A stretch of DNA of 64,000 nucleotides from Symbiodinium natans (GCA_905221605.1 CAJNDS010000835.1:310001-374000); one strand, 5' to 3'. Numbered from the stretch's first letter, positions 53,801 to 62,639 are shown. The notes: generated from the sequence alone by a model not told the origin. Program-made: numbers and translations.

Positions 53801-56800
53801 TCTACTCGGAGCGTGACAGTTCTGGCAAAGGGGCTTGGGGTTGAGGCGAAAAGCTTTTTCGCCGAAACCATCAACAATCTGGCTGCTCCTGCCAGGGTTA
53901 CTCCCGGGGAGGAGACGGGCGACGAGCCCGAGCATGCGGCCCAGACAAGGGGTGGGGACCGGGTGCAAGGCTCGAAGAACCCAACCCCTAAGCCCTAAAC
54001 CTATGAAACCTATGACCCTACACCATCAACTCAACCCTTGTCCAACAGGGCGGTGTTTAGTATTGGGGTAACAGGAGGTTGCTTGTCAAATGCTTCACTT
54101 GGCAGTCAGGACTCAGGTGTCCAGGGTCTCCATGAGCCCAACCCCTAGCAAGTCCAAGAACTAAGAGTTCGTGATGTTCGGGCATTGTAGGGCATGTAGG
54201 CTTTGTACATATATGTATATATACATATATGTATATATGGTAATATATATATATATATATATGTGTACATGGCTTTTATTGTGTATTGCGGTTGTGTATA
54301 AATATATAATATCATGCAAGGTGCTATTTACTCTATATCTATATCAATCGCTCTGTATATATATATATATATATATACATGTATATGTATACTGATGCTC
54401 CGGTCAGCCATTTCGTGCCCTTGCGAAGCAAGACCCTAGAGGATGGCACGGCAAAGAGAGACATGTATATTGCAGTGTATCAGAGTATATAGCACTTGTT
54501 GGGTTCGTGCTTGCCTTAGGGTTTGAGGTTTCGGGTCTAGGGCCGGCTGCTTTGTGGACCGCAGAGTCGGCACGCCCAGGAGCCTACAGGCAGTCGTGGG
54601 CAAGCTGAACGAGATTACAACCAAGAAGGACCAGAGCCAGCGTCGACCCGAAGCTCCTCGCACTGTCAAAGTCAGTTGATGACATCCAGCCCTTCAGTTT
54701 AAACAAGCTAGGAGCTCGAGCCCCTCAATTTATCAGTTAGGGGTGCGGTGGGGTTCGAGCAAAGATTCTGAGCTTGAGTAGCCCACTACAGGGTTCAGGG
54801 TTCTCATGGACCAACCCCGTCAGGACCTGACCCAGAAGACGGCTTCTGTGGCGCAGGACGCGACAATTTGGAGAGGGGTGCGCACCCAACCCTGCCTAGA
54901 TCTACGCAGAGTCGCCCAATACGGTATAGTGAATTCCAGAAAGTTGGAACATGGGTTTAGGATGATTTGTGCTGGGTTTCCCCATACTATCCCTTGACGG
55001 CATTAGGATAGTGATGTTCCAACTTTCTGAAGTTTACGATAAACGTGGCAAGTGTTTCCAACAATGAAGCAGATTCCCTTGCTTGTTAGAGACATGCCGG
55101 TTCCTCTAGGCCACACACTGAGTTCCAGTTTAGAGTTTTCAGGGCGAGTGCCCACGCGCCAGGCAAAACCGATTTGAGTCCCCTTGCCCCCCAGATGGTT
55201 TGAGCAGTTAGGTGGGGTGCCACCCAACACTACCAGCCTCCTATTGTATTATAGGAACGCGGGCACCCCTCAAAAAACAAAAGGAGTCAGAAACACATGA
55301 CGCAAGCCCCTCCGAGGCTGCCCCCTTGATCCCTAAACCCTGACATGTCAGGAAGTATCTTAAGCAAACCCTCAACTTGGGATGTTCTCCTTCTACTAAC
55401 AGTCCTTACTAGGGATTATACTGGGGGGGGGGAACCCTATTAAGGACTGTTAGTATAAGGGGGGACCCCACCCCCCAAACAGCAACGCCTTTGTATGGTC
55501 ACATGGTCAAAGCCCGCCCAATCCCTGAGGAGAGACTCAAAAGGAAGGCTGCCGCAAAGAAGCCGCTTGGGCTGTTTGGGAGGGCCATAGTGGCCCTTAG
55601 GAGAGTAGGGGAAACGAGGCACCGAAACCCGTAAAGAGGGGGATGTAGCGGGATGCTCGGGCTTGGGAAGGCTTCAGGGATTTGTGATTTTTTGGGGCCT
55701 GCTGGGTTGCACGGTTGCACAGGATCGAGGTCTTGGAAGCAGAGATTTAAGTGCACTGACAGAGGCAGACCGCAAAGCTTGCTATGCTGCAATGCTGCCG
55801 GGTCAGCTAGGCAGTTGACCAACAAGGACGTGCGAACAACAAGCAACACCACAGGAACCAGCAAATGACAACAGCCAGCCAAATTGCAGAGGCCAACACA
55901 AGTTTCAGAGTTCGATGGCCCTTCGAGACGGAGGTCTTAGGGGTCCTGGCACTGTAATTCGGCCCCCGCCTCGCCCACGCCATCAATTCAACACAGAAAA
56001 GCGTGGTTGTCTTCAGCTGGTGGGGGCCCTTTGGTGGAGCCTCAGGAAATGACCCATCTATTTTGGGATCTTCACCCCTATACTAACAGTCCTTAATAGG
56101 GATTGTAGTACCCACGGGACTGCTACTCTAAGGCGGAACATCCCCAAAATGACCCATCTATTGGAGGTGGAGCTGAGATGTGCTGAGCACCCCAAATCTC
56201 TAGGCTCACCCTAAACCCTAAACCCTAAAGCCTAAAACCCTAAACCCTAAAGCCTAAACCCTAAACCCTAAACCCTAAACCCTAAACCCTAAACCCTAAA
56301 CCCTAAACCTTAAACCCTAAACCCTAAACCCAATCTTCGACTGTAGGCTGGTCGATGCGGAGCTGGCCAAGTTTGCGAAGTCGCAAGCTGAGCTTCCGCG
56401 TTCGGGGCCCTAAACCCTAAACCCTAAACCCTAAACCCTAAACCCTAAACCCTAAACCCTAAACCCTAAACCCTAAACCCTAAACCCTAAACCCTAAACC
56501 CTAAACCCTAAACCCTAAACCCTAAACTGCCTCAAACCCTAGCGCTCCAGGGTGTGTGGATTCCAGGTGCTGCTTTCGGGTTTAAGTGGTTCTGGAGCTC
56601 ATGCAAGACCCAACTCCCTAAACAGTGCCGAAAACCCTCCTCTCATCTCATCTAGCCGTGCCTGACTGGGAAGGGGGTGTTGCTGGGGCGGACCCCTCTC
56701 CACGATGAGCCCAGCGTGCTGCAACTCAGGTTTGATGTAGACAAGGACCGCGACAAGGGGGGGTTGCAGGGCAGGAGGTTGGATGCACTGTAGGGGTGCA

Positions 56801-57895
56801 GCAAGCTGGCCACCTTGATGAGGTTACACGCATCCATGAACCGAATGTTCCCCTAAACCCTAAACCCTAAACCCTAAACCCTGAACCCTGAACCCTGAAC
56901 CCTGTGTCCTGTTTCACGTTGGCGCCCTTACTCGCTCTTCGGAGATGGTGCTGCAGAAGCCCCAAACCCCAAACCCCAAACCCCAAACCCTAAACCCTAA
57001 ACCCCAAACCCTAAACTCGAATGTTCAGGATGGACTCCTGAGCAAGAAGGAGCTGATCGCGTATGCAAAGAAGGCGCAGCCCTGGGACGCAGGGTTTAGG
57101 GTTTAGGGTTTAGGGTTTAGGGTTTAGGGTTTAGGGCAGCTACGCTAGGTAGGCCCCTGGGGCATCTCATATTTTCCCTTATGGGGTTTAAGAGGATAAT
57201 GCTTAGGAATCCTTCTCAGAGGGTCTCAAGGGCCATCCGAGCACTTCAATACTCCTTGAGCAAGCAGTTGCACTCCTTTTTGAATAAGAGCCCCCCGATG
57301 AAAGGTTTGAAGTCCAGAATACATTTGAGTTTTTGGGGAGGCGTGATTCCGGCTTGGGCGCGCCCATTTACTGTACTGCGCGGGCGAAAGAGTGTGGAGC
57401 GGCTCTGTTTTCCAGATGGCCTGCGTTGCACTGGGGCTACTTTAGCTCTATAGAGGTCTGCGGCTAAGCGAGAACAAACGAGCCCATGACTTTGCCAACG
57501 CACCATGCAAGAGCACTTAGACTTAGACGAACATCCCCCAGCCGAATATCATTCCTTATTTGAGTATTTGTGCCTCCATGGGCGTATCCCATGGACTCTC
57601 GGGGCAGCTGAACAAGCACACTGCTTGCTGTTCGTGGTTTTGGCGTTTAAGGGTTCAAGGGCTAGGGATGGCAAGTATTTTCGTGGTAAGAATCAACAGA
57701 ACCGAGAGCAGAATTCAGTTCGGCATCCCAAGCACTGTCGCCGGGTGCGATCCAGGATGCCTCTGTCACCATCACGGCGGCTCGGCATGGGTGGCATGTT
57801 CCTTTCTGGGGCCAGTGTCGCATGCTGCTCGCAGAGTCAGAGTTCAGTCCGCAGAGCTTGGTGGGGGCCCTGCTTTCGCTCTCGCTCTCTCTCTC

Positions 57896-57956
<61 letters not shown>

Positions 57957-60900
57957 CTGTCGTCAGGACACCTGAGAAAGGAACATCGTCTCTGAACTGG
58001 TCATATGTATGTAAACACGTAAGAACGCCATCAACTTTGAACTCCAATTCGCCGTGATGTGCTGGACCTTGAAGCGTCAAGCCTACAGGCGCAACACAGG
58101 AGGCTAATGACCACTATCCTGCCCTAGCGACCCGAACACCCGATTGGAACAGACCCCGGAGGTAGCGGTTCGTTGCAGCCAAGGACGCCAAAGCCACGCA
58201 GATCCTCAAGGGTATCGGCTCGGAGGGCGTCAAAGGTGCCTTGAAGGGGGGAAGCGGGGAGGGATTGAAGCATGGGTGGAGGGAGTCGAGGTTTAGGTTC
58301 GTTGTGGGCTTCCGATGGAAATGGAGGTTTTATTCTCGCAGACGTTCTTGGAACAAGATTTCGCAAAGTCCAAGTTGAGGGGGGGGGGAGTTCTCGGCCT
58401 TGAAACTGGAGAGCCGAGAAGGCAAAAAGCTTGAAACACGTCAGCAAGGGTGGGGCCCTAAACCCCAAACCCAAAACCCGAAACCCTAAACCCTAAACCC
58501 TGGACCCTAGAGCAATTTTGTCCATCCTGTCTCGTGCTGCGATGTGCGGTGGAGATAGGTGAGTCCATGCACTGAGCCCTCAAGCAACTCGCAAATCCCT
58601 CAAACTGCGTAGCCCCACCAACCCTCTGGCAAAATCCCTTAAGCTTGGACTCAGCCACTGGTGGGTGGCAACAGAACATTCCTCTTTTTCCCCAACTCCC
58701 TCTGCCCTAATTTCCCTCCTCCCCCCCCCCCCCTCCCCCCCCATCCCGAAAAGAGAAGGTGGAGGTGTGGGCGTGAAGAAGGCGGACTTCCACCGACTGA
58801 AGGTCCAGCCCTGGCCTCAGGGGTTAGGCTTTTGTGGGTTCAAGGTTTATACAGGTCGTAGGGTCTCTGACTTTTCGTGGCGGTGCTGGGCATGTCTTTT
58901 TGGGTTCTTGCAAAAGGGCATAAGTGTGGTGTAGGGTTTAAGGTCCGAGGTTTCCGTCGGCCTTGATTACCCTCATCCTGGCGATTCAAGCAAGAAGCAG
59001 GTGACAGTGACCACACACATTGGGGTATGGAGAGCTATTGAGACGGGAGAGCCCTGATTTTGCTGGTCTGCGACAGGTTGCCTCCTACCTCCCAAACCTG
59101 TGAGTCAACGGCAGTGGCTTACGTAGCGTGCGTGCTGTCAGACTGAAAGCCGGCAACCACTCATACTGACTCATATGGCCAACCGAAGCTTTGTAGCGTG
59201 ACAAACAAACAGCTCTCGCATGCCCAGTTTTGCCAAGCCCTGAGCGAAGAAGTCCTCCCAGGGTTGGCATCGCCCGCGAGAAGCTGAAGGCCAAAGCCCC
59301 AAAACACCCTCAAACCCAAGCCCGGATGAAGCCCTAAACCCTAAACCCTAAACCCTAAACCCCAAACCCTAAACCCCTTTGAGGCCCGAAGAAGCCACCC
59401 AAGGCTCTCAACACCAAACCCGGATGAAGCCCCCGAAGAGGCCCGAAAACCCCTGAAGCCCCCAAAAAAGCCCGAAAACCCTCGTGCCCCCAAAACCCTT
59501 AGAAGGCCCTGAAAAAAAAACTCTGGGACTCCATCAGGTTGGGTTGCCTGGTCCTTGTTGGAGAACCCAAAAGCCAGTTGGCTAGGGTTTCGGGTTTAGG
59601 CTTTAGGGTGCACCCAACTCTAAACCCTCTTCACAACTCCAGAACCAAGGCAAGGCGAAAACCCGCAAACGAACCAACCGAAACAAGATTGTTTGCCCCA
59701 GTTGATCGGCTTAATCACGTTTAGGGTCCAGTCCCTCCCCCCCCCCCGCCATCCCCCCAAGCAGTGCTACTTCGGAAAATGTTGCGTACATGTGTGAGTG
59801 TGTGTGTGTGTGTGTGCGGGGCCAGCTTCTGGAACCCTCAGTTCTGCATCCTGCGCCTCAAAATCAAGCCCTACAGGCCCTCAAGCCCCAAACCCTGCTT
59901 GTGGCTGTCGATGTCGGAGAGGGCCTCGATACTCAGAGAACAGTTGAAGAGACCTCGGTGTTGTTGGCGGGTGGCAAAAAGTTTTGACTCTGGGCTTCTG
60001 CAGTTGGACAGGTGGCGAAATGGTGGTTTACGATATTAGGGGTACCTTCTTGGGGTCCTTATTGTAATGTGATCCTACAATTTAAGGGTCCGTATTGGGT
60101 GTCCCCCTATTTTCGTAAAGCCCCAAAGGGACCCTAACCCTAAGTCCGGTGAGGATGCGGAGCGCCGAAAGCAGCGCGAGGCCCACGAGAAGGAGACCCC
60201 ACGATGAGATGAGGGGGGCTCAGGGTTAATGACGGAATTCGGTACCTCATGCACCCCCCCCTATATAGCCCCCTCATACAACCCCTCAAGGAATCAGGGT
60301 TTAGTAACGGTTTGGCGTTAAATTTCTGCAGCAGGGGTCGGGGCATGGATGCAATGGGATGGGCTGGGACGGGTTTGGAGTATTAGAAGTCACGGTGCAG
60401 GAGCTCGAGGGCATGAAAGAGGGCCTCAAGGAGAAGGCCCTGGTTTGGATTTTTTGGGTGCCAAAGGTTTAGGGTTCGGGGTTCGTCGTGGGCTCACGCC
60501 CGTTGCAAAAGGTTGGCAAGGGAACCCCAAGCCCTGAACCCTGAGCGCTGAGCCTAAAATTCCTAGCTATTGAGTTTCCAGGCGGGGGCGGGTGGCAAAA
60601 ACACTCGCGACACCCTCTAGTAGAAACTTTAAAACCCGAAGCATTTTTTGCAAGCGCAGTGGTGGCGTCTGCTGCGTAGTGCAGTTTGCGCTCTTTTTTC
60701 TTCTTGCTGCATTCGTTTGTGACTTTCTGGGTCCCAGTCGGAAACAGATGTGCCTGCATTGAGCTTGTAGTGGGGTGTATGCCTTGGCTTCTGATCGTCG
60801 CCCGCATCCTGCTGATTCGTCCTGAAGGTGGCCGAACTGGACACCAAGTACACGGCCGTGGAGGAGAAGGCACATCTGGGTGGTTCGTGTTTAGAGCTTT

Positions 60901-62455
60901 CGGTACCCAAGGCATTCGACCAATCACAAGAAGGGCCCATATTTGGGAACCTATGACAATACGGGTGGGGGGGGGGGGTGCATTCGGGGCAAAGTTGGGG
61001 GCGGTCCTTTTTGTGGCGTTAAGTTGGGGAGGTGGAGGCGGAGGTGGGTGGCTAGGTTCTAGAGAGTGTATACTACATAGCCCCAAGCCCTCAAACCCCT
61101 GAAGCTTAGGAGTTAGGGGCCCAAGCGCAGGTGAAAGCGGTGGAGGAGTCGGCTGGGCCTCTTGCCAATGCCCAGTAGCTTGCCTCAAATGTTCTTGGCC
61201 CTCTTTTCTGCAGATGGGTGGTCTGTCAAAATGATGATCCCTTTTGGGGTACCCTAAATATTCGGTGCCGCCTTCTAGTAGGGATCCAAAAAAGGGACCA
61301 TAACTTTGACAACCACCCAGATTCCTTAGCGTAGGGATTGGGGCTTTGGGGCTTGAGGAGCGCGCAGAGCCCCCCGAATCGGCCAAACCCACCCCCCCAC
61401 ATGTTGTTGATTGGGTGCCTTCGCTAGTAGTTTTTCCCGAGTCTTTTTTACTGGCTTGGAGGGCGGAGCTGGGATATGAGGGTGGGAGCTCACCACATAG
61501 AATCAATGAGGCCTCTTTGAGAGCTCCGACATCCTTCGAGCTAGGCTCAAGTTCGCTTCCGAAGAGCTCTACGGTAATCTTGTGCTGCTAGGCCATAGGG
61601 CTTCTTTCTGAGACAGGATCGGCCCGAAACTGCCCAAAAACCAAAACACCCTCAACCCTCTCAAATGTTTGGGTCCTCAACCCGAAACCCTTAGTGCATT
61701 CTACGACCAACTAGGTCTCTTCCGAATCGAGTTGATGGCACTCCGGACCCTGCTACTTCTCTACGGCCTGCCTGCTTGCATCCCTACACCCTCACCCTGT
61801 ACTGTTCAAGAAGACCCAAAGCGCCCAAGCCTTTCTTGATTGAACTGGGCTTGATACTGAGGACCATGTCTTCCACAGAGCTGGAGCCTCTCCTCAACAA
61901 GGTGGAGGAACAGGCATCAGGGGGGCTCGAGTCAGCGAGGCTTCCGGGTTTGAGATGTCCTGGTTGAGGGAGGGTTTATTGAGGGTCTAGAGTTTAGGGT
62001 GTAGGGTTTAGGGTTTCGGGTCAGCTTGAATGTCTGAGGTATCTTGGGGTTTATCGAAGACACCCACACACATGACCCCTACGCTCTATTGTGCATCGGA
62101 GGTCACCGAAGCCAAAGAGGCCGTGACCGAGTTCAAAACTCAGGACGCCCGGCAGGGTGGAACTTTGAAGTGGCACCCTTCTTAGGGGATAGGATTAGGG
62201 GGACCCTTGGGGATATAGAGGGTTAAGAAGGGGTTCCCTTTTAAGGGTCCCCCTTATCCTACCTTCTTCTTGAAAGGGTTTGGTTCTTGGTTCCCTTGAA
62301 GGGAAGGGAAAGGGCTGATGACAGGGAAGGTAGGGGGCTCTGGGCTGTCAGAACATCCTAGGAGTCTTTATTGAAGCCTGCAAGTATTGTTGTTTTTTTT
62401 GCATCTCGCCTCTGGCAGCGGCCTTAAGCCCAGGAAGTGGCTGAGGCGAAGAAAG
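35581..62455 (+). CDS. Gene A: giant dinoflagellate coiled-coil protein with WWF/'GPKVGGDQVW' domain and EF-hand, about 32 exons
   Basis: Starts MSYSMYQQPAFPQLYQQ, then a Gln/Pro-rich N-terminus. Exons: 35581-35646, 35799-c35870, 38512-38592, 38944-39486, 39699-39760, 39906-39978, 40832-40873, 40995-41051, 42253-42303, 43355-43393, 51921-51959, 52075-52107, 52243-52305, 52652-52699, 52968-53019, 53299-53366, 54590-54628, 54824-54856, 55530-55558, 56347-56391, 56730-56745, 57029-57073, 58184-58235, 58759-58798, 59262-59295, 60154-60192, 60401-60436, 60828-60869, 61131-61169, 61881-61913, 62102-62143, 62434-c62455. From exon 3 on, every junction keeps phase. Exon 4 holds the WDDRDGPNFCGWWFGP motif and Gln-rich helix; later exons give long Ala/Glu/Lys coiled coil; exons 21-22 rebuild an EF-hand loop (DVDKDGLLSKKE). 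Donors from exon 3 on: GC 15, GA 11, GT 3. Intron 10 contains two other genes. The 3' end is not seen. Biochemical function unknown; structural, calcium-responsive scaffold is only a guess. Confidence 0.7.
36151..37880. repeat. Minisatellite, about 54-bp unit, about 33 copies
   Basis: Unit core GCCAGCTGATGCTCATGATG followed by CTCGGGGGTTTGGGTCTGAAAGCCCGGG. Copies vary at a few positions (Gly-run length, GTGATG for ATGATG, short deletions as at 37168-37180). It fills most of gene A intron 2. Minus-strand frames through it read a repeated peptide only because the unit length is near a multiple of three. Confidence 0.95.
38370..38415 (+). repeat. (CT)n tract
   Basis: TCTCTCTC run in gene A intron 2, followed by a C-rich polypyrimidine stretch leading into the exon 3 acceptor at 38511. 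Confidence 0.9.
38944..39486 (+). CDS. Gene A exon 4: WDDRDGP/GWWFGPKVGGDQVW domain plus Gln-rich coiled coil
   Basis: The largest exon of gene A (181 codons), bounded by TTGCAG| and a GC donor (CAAAAG|gccatg). It begins DVVGNVAHIAVTG, then NHGRPTYKKDQQVNGLDV, then the aromatic core YYWDDRDGPNFCGWWFGP followed by KVGGDQVWAYHP. This module recurs in many dinoflagellate predicted proteins. After a Pro/Thr linker comes Ala/Gln-rich helix (QQQYAAYTQQLQQQQ). The frame happens to stay open to a TAG-free stop at 39544, so a terminal-exon model ending SPLFSF is possible. The in-phase following exons make the spliced model more likely. Confidence 0.8.
40200..40625. repeat. Degenerate TAG/TAGTG repeat region
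   Basis: A long stretch of GTAGTATAGTAGTATAG words in gene A intron 6. It is AT-rich compared with its surroundings. The minus strand reads Tyr/Thr-rich frames, which are repeat artefacts. Confidence 0.75.
41792..42134 (+). repeat. (GAA)n/(AAG)n tract of about 340 bp
   Basis: Nearly pure AAG triplets with a single phase slip near 42005, all purine on the + strand, inside gene A intron 8. The three frames read poly-Lys, poly-Arg and poly-Glu and should not be taken as protein. Long GAA:TTC tracts can form triplex DNA. Confidence 0.97.
42304..43354. other. Gene A intron 9
   Basis: An intron of about 1.05 kb without recognisable genes. It contains loose TTTAGGG-like words and mixed sequence. 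Confidence 0.5.
43873..43874 (+). other. Presumed spliced-leader acceptor of SLP-2
   Basis: TTTTCATCGCAG lies six bases before the SLP-2 ATG at 43881. Dinoflagellate mRNAs receive their 5' leader by trans-splicing at such an AG, which would let SLP-2 be released from a longer transcript. Inferred from position only. Confidence 0.35.
43881..51245 (+). CDS. STOML2: Mitochondrial stomatin-like protein 2 (SPFH/band 7), 10 exons, nested in gene A intron 10
   Basis: Exons 43881-43991, 44134-44388, 44861-44920, 45115-45216, 45624-45743, 46661-46738, 47328-47408, 47776-47834, 50737-50824 and 51075-51245 join in phase to 374 residues, the usual SLP-2 size (human about 356). Residues 1-37 are Arg/Ala-rich without acids, as in a mitochondrial presequence. 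The SPFH core is plain: VPQQIAWVVERLGRFHKILE, NVTISIDGVLYLKVVDAYQ, ASYGVHDP, AVTQLAQTSMRSEIGKMTLD, WGIQVLRYEIRDI, AMEMEAEAERRRRAEVLQSE, VNLAEGK, then ASLRVAEQW and VPANASDASGM. SLP-2 organises cardiolipin-rich inner-membrane domains and scaffolds proteases. Donors are GT (3), GC (4) and GA (2); acceptors are AG. The whole gene lies inside an intron of gene A, and its own intron 8 contains another gene. Stop TGA at 51243. Confidence 0.93.
45561..45615 (-). repeat. CCCCAAA / CCCTAAA array
   Basis: Four CCCCAAA units then three CCCTAAA units, ending 9 bases before SLP-2 exon 5 at 45624. Confidence 0.9.
46089..46303. repeat. (GTAT)n/(GTGTG)n microsatellite
   Basis: TATG tetranucleotides grade into GGTAT and GTGTG units and back to CATA. 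It lies in SLP-2 intron 5. The reading frames through it (Met-Tyr-Val or His-Thr repeats) are artefacts. Confidence 0.95.
47054..47119 (+). repeat. Interstitial TTTAGGG array
   Basis: Nine perfect units within SLP-2 intron 6. Confidence 0.95.
47423..47532 (+). repeat. TTTAGGG array with GTTCAGG and GTTTGGG variants
   Basis: Begins 15 bases after SLP-2 exon 7 ends (47408). Variant blocks are internal to perfect units. Confidence 0.93.
47653..47749. mobile_element. 97-bp MITE, family 1 copy 1
   Basis: The terminal inverted repeats of 27 bases differ at one position: left GGGATGTTCCCCCTTATACT, extending to AACAGTC; right end is its reverse complement. It lies in SLP-2 intron 7, 26 bases before exon 8. 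The same termini occur at 55379 and 56063. Confidence 0.85.
48345..50231 (+). CDS. Secreted von Willebrand factor D-like protein, 4 exons, nested in SLP-2 intron 8
   Basis: Exons 48345-48755, 48947-49286, 49457-49575 and 49683-50231 join in phase to 472 residues plus stop (donors GT, GA, GA). The N-terminus MAKWLWACLCCVLQTFA is a likely signal peptide. A Cys-containing N-terminal domain is followed by a basic stretch and by a vWD-like core with FGDPHIYTLDGGKYDLFESG, then YAGKVDWQLYARYGGSHWTM and GLLLVDRS. The C-terminal part is acidic and Cys-bearing (VVCKPDG; DCISDVCRGGEEF). The GDPH motif and following aromatic strands define vWD domains of extracellular adhesive and lipid-transfer proteins. 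An extracellular or vesicular role is inferred. The gene sits entirely within the 2.9-kb intron between SLP-2 exons 8 and 9, on the same strand, with its own start and stop. Confidence 0.82.
51246..51920. other. Gene A intron 10, part after SLP-2
   Basis: SLP-2 3' flank followed by CCCTAAAGG-like words (51528-51592) and a poly-G run at 51778-51794. No gene seen before gene A exon 11. Confidence 0.5.
52562..52644 (+). repeat. CCCCT polypyrimidine tract
   Basis: A run of CCCTCCCC words directly before the acceptor of gene A exon 14 (52652). It probably acts as its polypyrimidine tract; the frames through it are low-complexity. Confidence 0.85.
53367..54589. other. Gene A intron 16
   Basis: An intron of about 1.2 kb containing an AT-rich (TA)n/(TATG)n area from about 54200. 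Short coding-like stretches near 53780 and 53890 do not fit the phase chain and were left out. Confidence 0.5.
54200..54400. repeat. (TA)n and TATATG low-complexity region
   Basis: ACATATATGTATATAT blocks at 54204-54272 and 54356-54392, inside gene A intron 16. Confidence 0.9.
55379..55469. mobile_element. 91-bp MITE, family 1 copy 2
   Basis: Left end GGGATGTTCTCCTTCTACTA and on to ACAGTCCTTA; right end TAAGGACTGTTAGTATAAGG then GGGGACCCC. It lies in gene A intron 18. Confidence 0.8.
56048..56162. mobile_element. MITE family 1 copy 3 with 15-bp target-site duplication
   Basis: The element 56063-56147 (TTGGGATCTTC ... GAACATCCCCAA) is flanked by exact copies of AATGACCCATCTATT at 56048-56062 and 56148-56162. 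The inner TIR (ACTAACAGTCC / GGACTGCTACT) is partly decayed. A perfect duplication suggests a fairly recent insertion into gene A intron 19. Confidence 0.85.
56211..56331 (-). repeat. Interstitial CCCTAAA array
   Basis: About 17 units with AAAGCC and CCTTAAA variants, ending 16 bases before gene A exon 20 at 56347. Confidence 0.95.
56409..56527 (-). repeat. Interstitial CCCTAAA array
   Basis: About 17 perfect units, starting 18 bases after gene A exon 20 (56347-56391). The exon is thus sandwiched between two arrays. Confidence 0.97.
56849..57016 (-). repeat. Two short CCCTAAA/CCCTGAA and CCCCAAA arrays
   Basis: 56849-56905 changes from CCCTAAA to CCCTGAA; 56960-57016 changes from CCCCAAA to CCCTAAA and ends just before gene A exon 22 (57029). 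Confidence 0.9.
57092..57137 (+). repeat. Interstitial TTTAGGG array
   Basis: Six perfect units starting 19 bases after gene A exon 22. The orientation is opposite to the arrays on the other side of the exon. Confidence 0.95.
57883..57955 (+). repeat. (CT)n tract
   Basis: About 70 bases of CTCTCT with two interruptions. Confidence 0.95.
59334..59379 (-). repeat. Interstitial CCCTAAA array
   Basis: Six units with one CCCCAAA, starting 38 bases after gene A exon 25. Confidence 0.92.
60027..60119. mobile_element. 93-bp terminal-inverted-repeat element (family 2)
   Basis: Left end TTTACGATATTAGGGGTACC; right end CCCCCTATTTTCGTAAA is its imperfect reverse complement. It lies in gene A intron 25. 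The ends resemble those of the element at 16105-16239. Confidence 0.65.
62190..62261. mobile_element. Short hairpin element
   Basis: Arms TAGGATTAGGGGGACCCTT (62190-62208) and its near-exact reverse complement (62243-62261) are separated by 34 bases. It could be a decayed MITE or an RNA hairpin in gene A intron 31. Confidence 0.6.
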
Positions 62456-62639
62456 GCACGGCTTTTTGAGCGCAGGGCCCCCCCTCTTTTTGGGGGTTGA
62501 TAAAGTGGTATGAACACTTTTTGTGTTGGGATGTCAGGTAATTGATTCCTAAACGGGCCCTCAACACCTCGGTCCCTTAGGGCAGGGATGTTCAGAAACA
62601 TCAGCCCTACTCACCTCTTACTCGACGGTTGAACTTCAT

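Larger units (their letters stand above)
57074..58183. other. Gene A intron 22
   Basis: An intron of about 1.1 kb with a TTTAGGG array at its 5' end and a (CT)n tract at 57883-57955. The (CT)n frames read Ser-Leu repeats. The phase chain is complete without an exon here. Confidence 0.6.

Noticed and set aside
53780-53990. Additional gene A exons (reads ECIAAIHLSS and INNLAAPARVTPGEE)
   Set aside because: They do not fit the phase chain between exons 16 and 17, and their borders lack convincing splice sites.
60469-61506. Minus-strand frame of 345 codons
   Set aside because: It overlaps three plus-strand gene A exons (60828-60869, 61131-61169 and flanks), is Pro/Ser-rich and has no domain or splice support.
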